From NCBI GenBank assembly GCA_964346275.1, contig CAYFUR010000002.1:1-64000 (forward strand): 64,000 nt of DNA, written 5' to 3'. The stretch is from CAYFUR01 sp964346275 (GTDB lineage: Bacteria > Sumerlaeota > Sumerlaeia > SLMS01). Positions 16,799 through 24,953 of this stretch are shown piece by piece. Made by a program: the position numbers and the translations under genes. Below the pieces are notes generated by a model. The model ran no database searches. It had not been told where the DNA came from and was given only the letters and a program-made list of their open reading frames with translations. Within the stretch, counting starts at the first letter, position 1. Each line of letters begins with the position of its first letter.

Positions 16799-18724
16799 AT
16801 GACACTTCCCCTTCCGCCTCATGGTGGCCTTCAAGAACTGAACGAACGGCTTGTTTCCGAGAGCGAGGCAAAAAGCCTGAAGGAATCCTCCAAGGACGCT
16901 CCGCGCATTGTCGTAACGGATGCCGACCTTTCCACGGTCCGGCGCTGGGGCGATGGCGCCCTCTCGCCCCTCGATGGCCCCATGACCAAGGAAGTTTTCG
17001 ACCAGGTTCTCGAGGAAGAGCGCATCCTCGTCGGCGCGAAATACTATGCCTGGGGCATTCCCCTCTCCCTTCCCGTCACCGACGACGAAAAGCAGCACAT
17101 CCAGGTTGGCCAGAAGGTGATCCTGGTGGATGGGCGAGCAGAGGAAGTCGCCTTGCTCGAAGTGGAAGATCTGTTCGAATGGGATAAAGAGTATTACAAT
17201 ACGAAAGTCTATGGCACGGAACGCATGGACCACCCTGGTGCCCGGATTGCCCTTGAGGACGACCGCCGTTGGCTTGTGGGCGGCAAAATTCATGTCTTTC
17301 CCTTCGACTATGGCGACGACATCATCGGGCGCCACGTGATGCCGCCGCGCGAGACGCGCAAACGCCTCGCGGAAAAAGGCTGGCAGGCAGCCATCGCCTT
17401 CCAGACGCGCAACCCGCTCCACCGTGCCCACGAATACGCCATGGTGTGGGCAGTGGAAAGCCTGACCAAACTCGGCATTAAGGCCGGTGTGGTTTTGAAC
17501 CCGCTCGTTGGCGAGACAAAGGGCGATGACGTCCCCGCGTCTATACGCATGCAGTCCTACGTGAATCTCAAGGACCACCAGCTTCTCGGCAAGGGCGACA
17601 GCGACCCGGAAATCTGGTCGAAAGCGGGATATGATATCAATGACGTGTTTGATTTATTCGCGCTGGACATCAAGATGTTCTATGGCGGTCCGCGCGAGGC
17701 GTTGATGCACGCAATCTATCGCCAGAACTACGGCTTTTCCCACATCATCATTGGCCGCAAGCACGCCGATGCGCCCTATGACGACGGGGAAAACATCTGG
17801 GGTGATTTCGACGCCCAGCAGAAGTTCGAACACCTCCACGGCGACCTGCAAATCCAGCCCGTCAACGTCGGCTTCGCCGCCTATTACGAAGAGCTGGGCC
17901 GCGTGGGGCTGATTGCGGAATATGCGCCGAAGGGCTGGAAGCCCGTGACCGTTGCGGGACGCGTCCTGCGCCAACAGCTCCGGGACGGCCTGAAGCCCGA
18001 CGAACGCGTCATCCGCCCGGAAACAAGCGAAATCCTCATCGAAGCCTACAAGAAAAAAGCCGCGGAAGGCGCCGATGGCCCGAAAGCCGCCACGAACCTG
18101 ACGTGGCACCACCACAAAGTCACCCACGCCATGCGCGAGGAATTGCTGGGCCAGCGCGGTGCGACGCTGTGGTTCACCGGCCTGAGCGGCTCTGGCAAAT
18201 CAACGGTCGCCAATGAACTCGCCGGAGCTTTGCATGATCGTGGCGTGCTGACCTATGTGCTCGATGGCGATAACATTCGCCAGGGGCTGAATAAGGGGCT
18301 CGGTTTTTCACCGGAAGACCGCCAGGAAAACATCCGCCGCATTGGCGAAGTGGCCAAGCTGTTTACCGACGCCAGCGTCGTGAATATGACGGCCTTTATA
18401 AGCCCGTATATCGAAGACCGCGACATGGCAAAAAATCTGCAGCCTGAAACATTTCTCGAGATCTATGTGAAAGCCGATCTCGGAGTATGTGAAGAGCGCG
18501 ATCCGAAGGGCCTCTACAAGAAGGCCCGCGCCGGAGAAATCAAGGGATTCACCGGCATCGACGCGCCCTACGAAGAACCGCTCAACGCGGACCTGACAAT
18601 CGACACCGGCAAACAGAGCCTGGAAGAATGCGTCACCGCGGTGGTTCAGTTGCTTGAATCCCGCGGGTTCGTCCCGACGCAGGAGCAGGCCATGGGCCGG
18701 AGGAAGGAGCCAGCAAATGCCTGA
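16799..18724 (+). CDS. Bifunctional sulfate adenylyltransferase / APS kinase
   Basis: The ATG at 16799 is chosen because GGAG ends nine bases before it; another ATG two codons upstream is possible. The N-terminal 430 residues are ATP sulfurylase (Sat) with the QTRNPLHRAHEYA nucleotide motif (about 201). The C-terminal 200 residues are APS kinase (CysC) with P-loop GLSGSGKST (about 460), DGDNIRQGLN and the APS-binding region DRQENIRRIGEV. The order Sat-CysC matches the Aquifex enzyme. It makes APS and PAPS from sulfate. The stop overlaps the cysI start by 8 bp. A kinase step is surprising next to an APS-type CysH; see findings. Confidence 0.95.
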   Translation: MTLPLPPHGGLQELNERLVSESEAKSLKESSKDAPRIVVTDADLSTVRRWGDGALSPLDGPMTKEVFDQVLEEERILVGAKYYAWGIPLSLPVTDDEKQHIQVGQKVILVDGRAEEVALLEVEDLFEWDKEYYNTKVYGTERMDHPGARIALEDDRRWLVGGKIHVFPFDYGDDIIGRHVMPPRETRKRLAEKGWQAAIAFQTRNPLHRAHEYAMVWAVESLTKLGIKAGVVLNPLVGETKGDDVPASIRMQSYVNLKDHQLLGKGDSDPEIWSKAGYDINDVFDLFALDIKMFYGGPREALMHAIYRQNYGFSHIIIGRKHADAPYDDGENIWGDFDAQQKFEHLHGDLQIQPVNVGFAAYYEELGRVGLIAEYAPKGWKPVTVAGRVLRQQLRDGLKPDERVIRPETSEILIEAYKKKAAEGADGPKAATNLTWHHHKVTHAMREELLGQRGATLWFTGLSGSGKSTVANELAGALHDRGVLTYVLDGDNIRQGLNKGLGFSPEDRQENIRRIGEVAKLFTDASVVNMTAFISPYIEDRDMAKNLQPETFLEIYVKADLGVCEERDPKGLYKKARAGEIKGFTGIDAPYEEPLNADLTIDTGKQSLEECVTAVVQLLESRGFVPTQEQAMGRRKEPANA

Positions 18725-20483
18725 CAAGAAGGAATGGCGTGATCCGGAAGAGATCCGCCGTGAAGTCGGCATCGATGCACCCTTCGATAAAAAGTCGAAG
18801 GTGGAAAAAATCAAGATGGAAAGCCACGGCCTGCGCGGCAACGTGAGCGAGGAATTGAATGATCCCGATGCTCCCGCGGTGTCTCATGACTCCTATCAGC
18901 TCATGAAGCACTTTGGCATGTATCAGCAGGACAACCGCGATACACGCCGCGAGCGGAAAAAGCAGGGCCTGGATAAGGAATACTCCTTCATGGTGCGCAC
19001 CAAGGTGCCCGGCGGGCAGATGGCGCCGGACCAGTACCTGGTGATCGACGAGGCGGCGGAACGATTCTCCAACAAATCGATCCGCCTGACCACCCGCCAG
19101 ACGATCCAGTTTCACGGCGTTGGCAAGGACAAGCTCGCCGGCCTGTCCAACCTGCTCAACGACCGGTTGCTGACGACCTATGGAGCCTGCGGCGACGTGG
19201 TGCGCAATACCATGACGTGCCCCGTAATCGATATCGATCCCCGCGAGGAGTGGGCGGGGCGTGACGTCTTCATCGATCTCGCCCGGGAGATTTCCAACCG
19301 GACTCTCCCCCGCACCAATGCCTTCTACGACATCTTCATCGATGGCGAACGCCAGAAGGGCGCCGCGCCCACTTTCACCATCCGGAAAGAAGATGAAGAT
19401 ATATACGGCCCATCGTGGATGCCTCGTAAATTCAAGATTGGCATCACGATTCCCGGAGACAATTGCGTGGATGTCTTTACGCAGGATCTCGGGATCGTGG
19501 CCATGATCGAGAAAGGCGTCCTCAAGGGTTACAACCTCATGATCGGCGGGGGGCTTGGCTTCTCTCACAGCAACGCGAGCACCTACGCCCGTGCCGCGAC
19601 ACCAGTCGGATACGTGGAAAAAGGAGACATCCTCGCCGCCGTGGATGCTGTGATCACGATCCAGCGGGACTATGGCGACCGCACCGATCGCAAGCAGGCA
19701 CGGCTGAAATACCTTGTCGACCGTGTCGGGCTCGATTGGTTCCACGAAGAGATGGAACGCCGCATGGGCAAGGAGATCGCACCGCCGATCAACATCCCCG
19801 ATGAAGCATGGGAATATCACGACCACCTGGGATGGCACGAACAGAAGCAGCCCGGGCTGTATTACGTGGGCGTGTTCATCGAAAACGGCCGGATCATTGA
19901 TCGTCCCGGGCAGCCCATGAAAACGAATCTCCGCAAAATCGTGGAGAAGTTCCGCCCGGAAGTTCGTATCACCCCCCAGCAGAATCTCGTGCTGGCCAAC
20001 ATTGCCCAGGAAAACCGCGAGGAGATCGACAAGATCCTCCACGATACGGGCCTGGCGGTCGGCGTGAACGGCAACCTCAGCACGCTGCGGCGCCACGAAA
20101 TCGCCTGCGTTGCCCTGCCGACTTGCGGACTGGCGCTTTCCGAATCGGAACGGGCCATGCCCTCGCTTCTCGATCAATTGGAAGAGATGGGCTTTGGCGA
20201 CGAACGCATCCAGATCCGCATGAGCGGCTGCCCCAATTCGTGCTCGCGGCCTCCCATGGCGGAAATCGGCATCATTGGTTGCGCCCCGGGGAAATACAAC
20301 TTATTTGTCGGGGGCGATTACGAGGGCACCCGCACAAACGAACTCCTCAAAGAGAAAGTGCCCTTTGACGACCTGGCCGAGGAAATCGGCGCTCTGATTC
20401 GGAGATGGAAAGAAGAACGCCAGGATGGCGAGGCGTTCGGAGACTGGAGCCATCGGATCGGTGCCGAGGCCCTGAAAGCCTAA
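18717..20483 (+). CDS. cysI: Assimilatory sulfite reductase, siroheme/4Fe-4S subunit
   Basis: The 588-residue product reduces sulfite to sulfide with six electrons. The siroheme/4Fe-4S cysteines are visible as C464 and C470 (CVALPTC) and C505 and C509 (CPNSC), and the substrate-side Arg motif RLTTRQTIQFHG is present. Both halves of the ferredoxin-like/siroheme repeat are complete. The ATG at 18717 follows AAGGAGCC and overlaps the Sat-CysC gene by 8 bp; longer upstream frames only read through that gene. No flavoprotein CysJ is encoded here, so electrons probably come from ferredoxin or a partner elsewhere. Confidence 0.93.
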   Translation: MPDKKEWRDPEEIRREVGIDAPFDKKSKVEKIKMESHGLRGNVSEELNDPDAPAVSHDSYQLMKHFGMYQQDNRDTRRERKKQGLDKEYSFMVRTKVPGGQMAPDQYLVIDEAAERFSNKSIRLTTRQTIQFHGVGKDKLAGLSNLLNDRLLTTYGACGDVVRNTMTCPVIDIDPREEWAGRDVFIDLAREISNRTLPRTNAFYDIFIDGERQKGAAPTFTIRKEDEDIYGPSWMPRKFKIGITIPGDNCVDVFTQDLGIVAMIEKGVLKGYNLMIGGGLGFSHSNASTYARAATPVGYVEKGDILAAVDAVITIQRDYGDRTDRKQARLKYLVDRVGLDWFHEEMERRMGKEIAPPINIPDEAWEYHDHLGWHEQKQPGLYYVGVFIENGRIIDRPGQPMKTNLRKIVEKFRPEVRITPQQNLVLANIAQENREEIDKILHDTGLAVGVNGNLSTLRRHEIACVALPTCGLALSESERAMPSLLDQLEEMGFGDERIQIRMSGCPNSCSRPPMAEIGIIGCAPGKYNLFVGGDYEGTRTNELLKEKVPFDDLAEEIGALIRRWKEERQDGEAFGDWSHRIGAEALKA

Positions 20484-20495
20484 GGAATAGAAACC

Positions 20496-20945
20496 ATGGG
20501 GATTACCCAGAAATGTCAATATGCCCTGCGGGCCTTGCTCGCGTTGTCGAAACGATTCGAGCAAGGCCCCGCTAAAATCAGCGACATTGCCGAGGAGCAG
20601 CATATCCCCTCTCGCTTTCTCGAAGTAATCCTTAACGAATTAAAGCAAGGCGGCTTTACCGAGTCGCGGCGGGGAAAAGAGGGCGGCTATTATCTGAGGC
20701 GGCGCCCCCAGGAGTTAACCGTTGGCGAAGTGATCCGCTTTGTCCAGGGACCCCTCGGCCCCGTCGAATGTGTCTATGAAGACCCTGAGAATGTCTGTGC
20801 ACTGAAGGGAGATTGTGTTTTTCTCCCTTTGTGGCAGCGCGTGGAAAAGGCCGTGGCGGACATCTACGACAATACCACCTTTCAGGATTTACTGGATGAA
20901 GACCAGCGAAGGCAGAAAGACTATGTGCCGAATTTTACCATCTAA
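20496..20945 (+). CDS. Rrf2-family transcription regulator with IscR-like cysteines
   Basis: The 149-residue protein has the Rrf2 winged helix at the N-terminus (YALRALLALS through RRGKEGGYYLRR) and three cysteines in the sensor loop: C92, C101 and C107. IscR uses C92, C98 and C104 to hold its [2Fe-2S] cluster, so a cluster-binding sensor is plausible. It is the last gene of the sulfur operon, 12 bp after cysI, and is followed at once by a strong terminator. The natural reading is a local regulator that senses cluster or sulfur status and acts at the palindrome at 15060-15076. CymR-like sensing through a CysK partner is an alternative. Confidence 0.9.
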   Translation: MGITQKCQYALRALLALSKRFEQGPAKISDIAEEQHIPSRFLEVILNELKQGGFTESRRGKEGGYYLRRRPQELTVGEVIRFVQGPLGPVECVYEDPENVCALKGDCVFLPLWQRVEKAVADIYDNTTFQDLLDEDQRRQKDYVPNFTI

Positions 20946-20973
20946 CCGCTGAACTCTGAAATTTGGACTGATT

Positions 20974-21006
20974 GAAAGCCCCTGTTTTCAGGGGCTTTCG
21001 CTTTTT
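20974..21006 (+). terminator. Rho-independent terminator of the sulfur operon
   Basis: GAAAGCCCCTG (20974-20984) pairs perfectly with CAGGGGCTTTC (20989-20999) around a TTTT loop. A T-run (21002-21006) follows. The 11-bp stem lies just after the Rrf2 stop codon and before the glycine operon promoter. Confidence 0.9.
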
Positions 21007-21030
21007 CAGGGGAATTCCGGCCCTCTTTGT

Positions 21031-21059
21031 TTGACAAGTTTGCCATGGGACCGTAGAGT
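21031..21059 (+). promoter_or_regulatory. Sigma-70 type promoter of the glycine cleavage operon
   Basis: TTGACA (21031-21036), a 17-base spacer and TAGAGT (21054-21059, 4/6 to TATAAT). Transcription should begin near 21066, directly ahead of the glycine riboswitch, so spacing and position both support it. Confidence 0.75.
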
Positions 21060-21071
21060 CCCGCGCGAAAC

Positions 21072-21266
21072 CGGTAGATGCTCGCCGGAGAGACCGGGTG
21101 AAAAAATCCCGGCGCCGAAGGGGTAAAGTGCTCCCAGCAAACTCTCAGGCAAAAGGGACGGCGAGCTGACGGTCCTCTGGAGAGAGGCCCGGCAAAAACA
21201 AGGGCCCACCGAAGGAGCAGCCTGCGCGATTCCGCGAGGCAATCTCTCAGGTGCCAGGACAGAGCG
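21072..21266 (+). promoter_or_regulatory. Tandem glycine riboswitch
   Basis: Two glycine aptamers lie in series between the promoter and gcvT. The first (about 21078-21167) shows GGAGAGACC, CGCCGAAGGGG and CTCTCAGGCAAAAGGGAC, closed by GCTCGCC with GGCGAGC. The second (about 21170-21265) shows CTCTGGAGAG, CCACCGAAGGAGCA and CTCTCAGGTGCCAGGACAGAG. These conserved blocks are those of the known gcvT riboswitch, which activates glycine cleavage expression when glycine is abundant. The order and spacing are the canonical tandem arrangement with a short linker. Confidence 0.95.
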
Positions 21267-21273
21267 GGAGCGG

Positions 21274-21312
21274 CGAGGCGAAAGCCTCGTATGGATTCCG
21301 ATACCGAGGAAG
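21274..21312 (+). promoter_or_regulatory. Possible expression platform of the glycine riboswitch
   Basis: CGAGGC-GAAA-GCCTCG (21274-21289) forms a GNRA-capped hairpin right after aptamer 2. Its right arm can alternatively pair with the ribosome binding site segment CGAGG (21305-21309) ahead of the gcvT ATG. No T-run follows, so control of translation is more likely than transcription termination. Confidence 0.4.
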
Positions 21313-21322
21313 CCGCCGCTCC

Positions 21323-22435
21323 ATGACCCAGGCACTTCGACGCACACCCCTCTATTCCGCCCATCTCAATCACCATGCGCGCATGGTGCCCTTTGCAGGT
21401 TGGGAAATGCCCGTCCAGTACGAGGCTGGCCAACTGGCCGAGCACAACGCCGTACGCACCACGTGCGGGCTTTTTGATGTTTCCCACATGGGCCAGGTGA
21501 GAATTCGCGGCGCGAAAGCCCTCGCCTTCCTCCAGCGACTCGTTCCCGGAGACATCTCGCGCCTCGCCGACGGCAAAGCGAAATATACACAGCTCTGCAA
21601 CGAACAGGGCGGCGTACTCGACGATCTCATTATCTCCCGCCTCGCGGAGGATGAATACTTCGCCGTCGTGAACGCGGCCACGCGTGAAAAGGACTTCGAC
21701 TGGATCATACAACAGGCCAAGGCTCTCGGTTTTCACGAGCTGGAAATCGCCGATGAATCCGAGCACTGGGCCATGATCGCGATCCAAGGACCGCAAGCTC
21801 TGAGCATTCTCGAGCAGTGCGTTCCATACGGCCAGTGGGCAGGAACGCGCCCCTTCACCACCCACACCTTCGCCCATGAAGGAAGGGATCATCTCCTTTC
21901 CCGCACTGGCTATACAGGCGAAGATGGTGCGGAGCTGCTTTGCCCCGTGGAACTGGCCGAATCCTGGTGGCGCGAGTTCCTCGCGGCGGGTGCGGCGCCA
22001 TGCGGCCTGGCAGCCCGGGATACCCTGCGGCTGGAAGCCGGGCTCTGCCTTTACGGCAACGATCTTTCTGAGGAAACAACGCCCGTGGAAGCCCGGCTTT
22101 CCTGGTCCGTGGGATGGAAAAAAGAAGAAGACTTTATCGGCCGCCGGGCACTGGAAAAGCAGAAGGCGGAGGGTCCGGCCCAGCGCCTGATGGGCTTGCG
22201 CACGGCCAGCCGCCGGCCGATCCGCCATGGCGACAAGGTACGCGATGGCGAAGCGGTCGTGGGCGAAGTGACCAGCGGCGGGTTCTCGCCGGTGCTCCAG
22301 GCAGGAATCGCCATGGCGTATATCGACACAGGGGCCCTGGAAAAGAATCAACTGGAAATCGAATCCCGCGGCCGATGCCAGAAAGCGGAAGTCGTGAAAC
22401 CGCCCTTTGTCAAAACAGGACTTTCCAAGAAATAA
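21323..22435 (+). CDS. gcvT: Glycine cleavage system T protein (aminomethyltransferase)
   Basis: The 370-residue protein transfers the methylene of the aminomethyl-lipoyl intermediate on GcvH to tetrahydrofolate, releasing ammonia. Family hallmarks include TPLYSAHLNHHARMVPFAGWEMP near the start, FDVSHMGQ and the C-terminal module. The ATG at 21323 has GAGGAAG ten bases upstream and gives the usual family N-terminus. It is the first gene after the glycine riboswitch, so expression should respond to glycine. Confidence 0.95.
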   Translation: MTQALRRTPLYSAHLNHHARMVPFAGWEMPVQYEAGQLAEHNAVRTTCGLFDVSHMGQVRIRGAKALAFLQRLVPGDISRLADGKAKYTQLCNEQGGVLDDLIISRLAEDEYFAVVNAATREKDFDWIIQQAKALGFHELEIADESEHWAMIAIQGPQALSILEQCVPYGQWAGTRPFTTHTFAHEGRDHLLSRTGYTGEDGAELLCPVELAESWWREFLAAGAAPCGLAARDTLRLEAGLCLYGNDLSEETTPVEARLSWSVGWKKEEDFIGRRALEKQKAEGPAQRLMGLRTASRRPIRHGDKVRDGEAVVGEVTSGGFSPVLQAGIAMAYIDTGALEKNQLEIESRGRCQKAEVVKPPFVKTGLSKK

Positions 22436-22464
22436 GCAACCCAACCCCAAGGAGGACAACGCGC

Positions 22465-22842
22465 GTGTCGCATGAAGACTATCTATACACAGAATCCCAT
22501 GAATGGATCGAACCGGAAGGCGAAACCCGCATGATAGGCATTACCGACCATGCCCAACACATGCTCGGAGACATTGTGTTCGTCGATTTGCCCGAGGCGG
22601 GCATGAAGGTAAACAAAAGCGATGAACTCCTCGTCATCGAATCACCGAAAGCCGCCGCGGAAGTCTATGCGCCTGTTTCCGGTGAGATCGTGGAAGTCAA
22701 TCCCGCCTTGGAAGATGCCCCGGAGACCGTGAACAAGGATCCCTTCTCCGGTGGCTGGCTTGTCAAAATCAAGGTGTCAGATCCAAGTGAATCCGAAACC
22801 CTCATGAAATACACCGACTACCAGAAAATCGTGGAAGGCTGA
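22465..22842 (+). CDS. gcvH: Glycine cleavage system H protein
   Basis: The GTG at 22465 follows AAGGAGG and begins a 125-residue lipoyl carrier protein. The lipoylated Lys is K62 in ESPKAAAEVYAP, equivalent to K64 of E. coli GcvH, and the following helix and C-terminal SGGW are typical. GcvH shuttles the aminomethyl and dihydrolipoyl groups between the P, T and L proteins. It lies between gcvT and gcvPA in the expected order. No L protein (dihydrolipoamide dehydrogenase) gene is seen in the window. Confidence 0.95.
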   Translation: MSHEDYLYTESHEWIEPEGETRMIGITDHAQHMLGDIVFVDLPEAGMKVNKSDELLVIESPKAAAEVYAPVSGEIVEVNPALEDAPETVNKDPFSGGWLVKIKVSDPSESETLMKYTDYQKIVEG

Positions 22843-22847
22843 ATTCT

Positions 22848-24224
22848 ATGGCATATACGCCGCACACAGACCAGGACATCCAGGAAATCCTTCGCACCAT
22901 CGGTGTGGACTCGCTGGAAGATCTCTATCGCGACGTTCCAGACGAGTTGTTGCTGGACCAACCGCTGGACCTCCCGGCGCACAGCGAATACGAAACATCC
23001 GAGTATTTCGAGACACGCGCCGCGCAAAACCGCATCTTTCCGCCGGGGCGCAGCTTTCTCGGCGCGGGGGCCTACCGTCATTTTATTCCCGCGGCACTCC
23101 CCTACCTTGCCTCGCGGGGCGAGTTCATGACGAGCTATACGCCCTACCAGGCGGAAGTGAGCCAGGGAACACTTCAATCCATCTTCGAGTTTCAGTCGCA
23201 TATCGCCTCGCTGACGGGACTCGAGGTCGCCAACGCGTCCATGTATGATGGGGCCACGGCCCTCGCCGAAGCGTTGACCATGGCCGTCCGCGACAAGCGC
23301 CGGGATCTCGTCTACCTGCCTGAGTTGCTCAACCCGGGGTGGATGGCCGTCTGCGAGACATTCCTCCGCGAGATCGATGTCGAAATCCGGCTGATCCCAA
23401 GGAAGGGCGGACGAACGGATTTCCAGGCCATGGAGGATGAAGTGGAGAAAGCCGCGGCTGTTGTGGTTTGCACGCCCAACGCCATCGGCGCGCTGGAAGA
23501 CGGAGAGGCCGCGCGCGCACTGGCCGACAAGGCCCAGGCCCTCCTCGTTGCGGCGGTCAACCCGACGTCTCTCGGAGTCGTGCGCGCACCGGGTGAATAC
23601 GGAGCGGACGTCGCCGTGGGCGAGGCCCAACCGCTGGGCATTCCTCTTTCTTTCGGCGGGCCCTATGCCGGCTTTTTCGCCACCAAACGCCGCCTGCTCC
23701 GCAAAATGCCCGGACGCCTTGTCGGGGAAACCACCGACGAGGAAGGCAATCGCGGCTACGTGCTGACGCTGCAAACACGCGAGCAGCACATCCGCCGGGA
23801 CAAAGCGACCTCCAATATATGCACCAACCAGGGCCTGTTCGCGCTCATGGTGACGATCTACTTGTCGCTTCTGGGCAAGGAAGGGCTGCGCGAAGTCGCG
23901 GAAACCTCGCTTGCCCGCACAACCCAGCTTGTCCGCCAATTAACGGAAGAGACGGGGGCGGCGAACTTCGATGACAACGCGCCCTTCTTCCACGAAACGA
24001 CGGTTCGCCTCCCAATTGCCGCGGAAGAATTCCTTCAACGCATGAAAGAGGATCACGGCATTCTGGCGGGCTTTCCGGTTGGACGCTGGTTTCCCCAGTT
24101 GCCGGATGCGGAGAACCTGCTTCTGGTGAACTGCACAGAGCTGACCAAACCCGCCGATATAGCCAACTATACAAAAGCCGCGGGAGAGGTTCTCGAGAAA
24201 AGCTCCACACCAGCAGGACGGTGA
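22848..24224 (+). CDS. gcvPA: Glycine dehydrogenase (decarboxylating) subunit 1
   Basis: The 458-residue protein is the N-terminal half of the split P protein, as in Thermotoga, Bacillus and many anaerobes. It begins with the typical MAYTPHTDQDIQEILRTIG, contains the conserved FLGAGAYRHFIPA, and lacks the PLP lysine, which is on subunit 2. With GcvPB it decarboxylates glycine and loads the aminomethyl group on GcvH. GGAAGG upstream and 5-bp spacing from gcvH support the start. Confidence 0.95.
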   Translation: MAYTPHTDQDIQEILRTIGVDSLEDLYRDVPDELLLDQPLDLPAHSEYETSEYFETRAAQNRIFPPGRSFLGAGAYRHFIPAALPYLASRGEFMTSYTPYQAEVSQGTLQSIFEFQSHIASLTGLEVANASMYDGATALAEALTMAVRDKRRDLVYLPELLNPGWMAVCETFLREIDVEIRLIPRKGGRTDFQAMEDEVEKAAAVVVCTPNAIGALEDGEAARALADKAQALLVAAVNPTSLGVVRAPGEYGADVAVGEAQPLGIPLSFGGPYAGFFATKRRLLRKMPGRLVGETTDEEGNRGYVLTLQTREQHIRRDKATSNICTNQGLFALMVTIYLSLLGKEGLREVAETSLARTTQLVRQLTEETGAANFDDNAPFFHETTVRLPIAAEEFLQRMKEDHGILAGFPVGRWFPQLPDAENLLLVNCTELTKPADIANYTKAAGEVLEKSSTPAGR

Positions 24225-24248
24225 ATAACGCGATAAGCGGAGGCTCTC

Positions 24249-24926
24249 GTGGACATAGATGCCATGATCCAGCAGATCGAAAGCGTGATCGGAGAAACAC
24301 CAGAAGGCGTTCCCATCTTCCAGGTGCGGCGCAACGAACCGGAAGGAGACGCATTCTATTTCGAGCGGATTACGCGCTACGCAAGCGCGATTCTCCGGCT
24401 GGCGCCGCAGAAGAGCATCTATGTCCGCATGTGCCAGGACGTTTTACGGTTCCACGACCCGAGCAAGAACACCCGTCAGACCTCGGAAAGGCTGAAAGCG
24501 ATCCTCCTGGCGCTTAAGGAAGACCTCTCCGAGCAGAATCTTCGCACGGCGGAAGAACTGATTCATGGGGACCTGCTGAGCGATTTTCTGGAAATGGCGG
24601 ACCGCCTTGTGCAGGACGGCTTCAAGAACCCCGCCGCCGTCCTTGCGGGAAGCGTCCTGGCCGAACACCTCAGGCGCCTCTGCACCAAACACGACGTGAC
24701 AATCCACAGAATGCTCGATGGGAAACGAATCCCAAAGAATGTCTCGCAAATGAATGATGATCTTGCAGCGCTCGATATATATGGCCAGCGAGACAAGCGA
24801 AACGTAGAGGCCTGGAACGAACTGCGGATCAAAGCCCTCTACGGCAAGTACAACGAATTCACCCAGCAGGAAGTGCGCAACACCGTGAGCGGAATCCGCT
24901 CGTTCATGACGAGCCATCCTGCCTGA
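24249..24926 (+). CDS. Uncharacterised HEPN-like protein inside the glycine cleavage operon
   Basis: The GTG at 24249 begins a 225-residue all-helical protein with no membrane segment. The second half is the recognisable part: FKNPAAVLAGSVLAEHLRRLC, then NDDLAALDIY and a C-terminal NELRIKALYGKYNEF followed by VSGIRSFM. This pattern (a conserved helix with EHL, and a later R-x(4)-GKY helix) is that of small HEPN-like proteins of unknown function. HEPN proteins are often RNases or toxin partners, but the classic Rx4-6H motif is not present here (the position reads RIKALYG). It interrupts gcvPA and gcvPB with 24 and 27 bp gaps and has similar codon use to them. No functional link to glycine is known to me. 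Confidence 0.8.
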   Translation: MDIDAMIQQIESVIGETPEGVPIFQVRRNEPEGDAFYFERITRYASAILRLAPQKSIYVRMCQDVLRFHDPSKNTRQTSERLKAILLALKEDLSEQNLRTAEELIHGDLLSDFLEMADRLVQDGFKNPAAVLAGSVLAEHLRRLCTKHDVTIHRMLDGKRIPKNVSQMNDDLAALDIYGQRDKRNVEAWNELRIKALYGKYNEFTQQEVRNTVSGIRSFMTSHPA

Positions 24927-24953
24927 ATCATCGACCGATTTGAAGGAGAGAGC

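Noticed and set aside
18633..20177. 514-codon minus-strand open frame opposite cysI
   Set aside because: It overlaps the conserved siroheme-binding region of cysI on the other strand; GC-rich reading frames produce such shadows.
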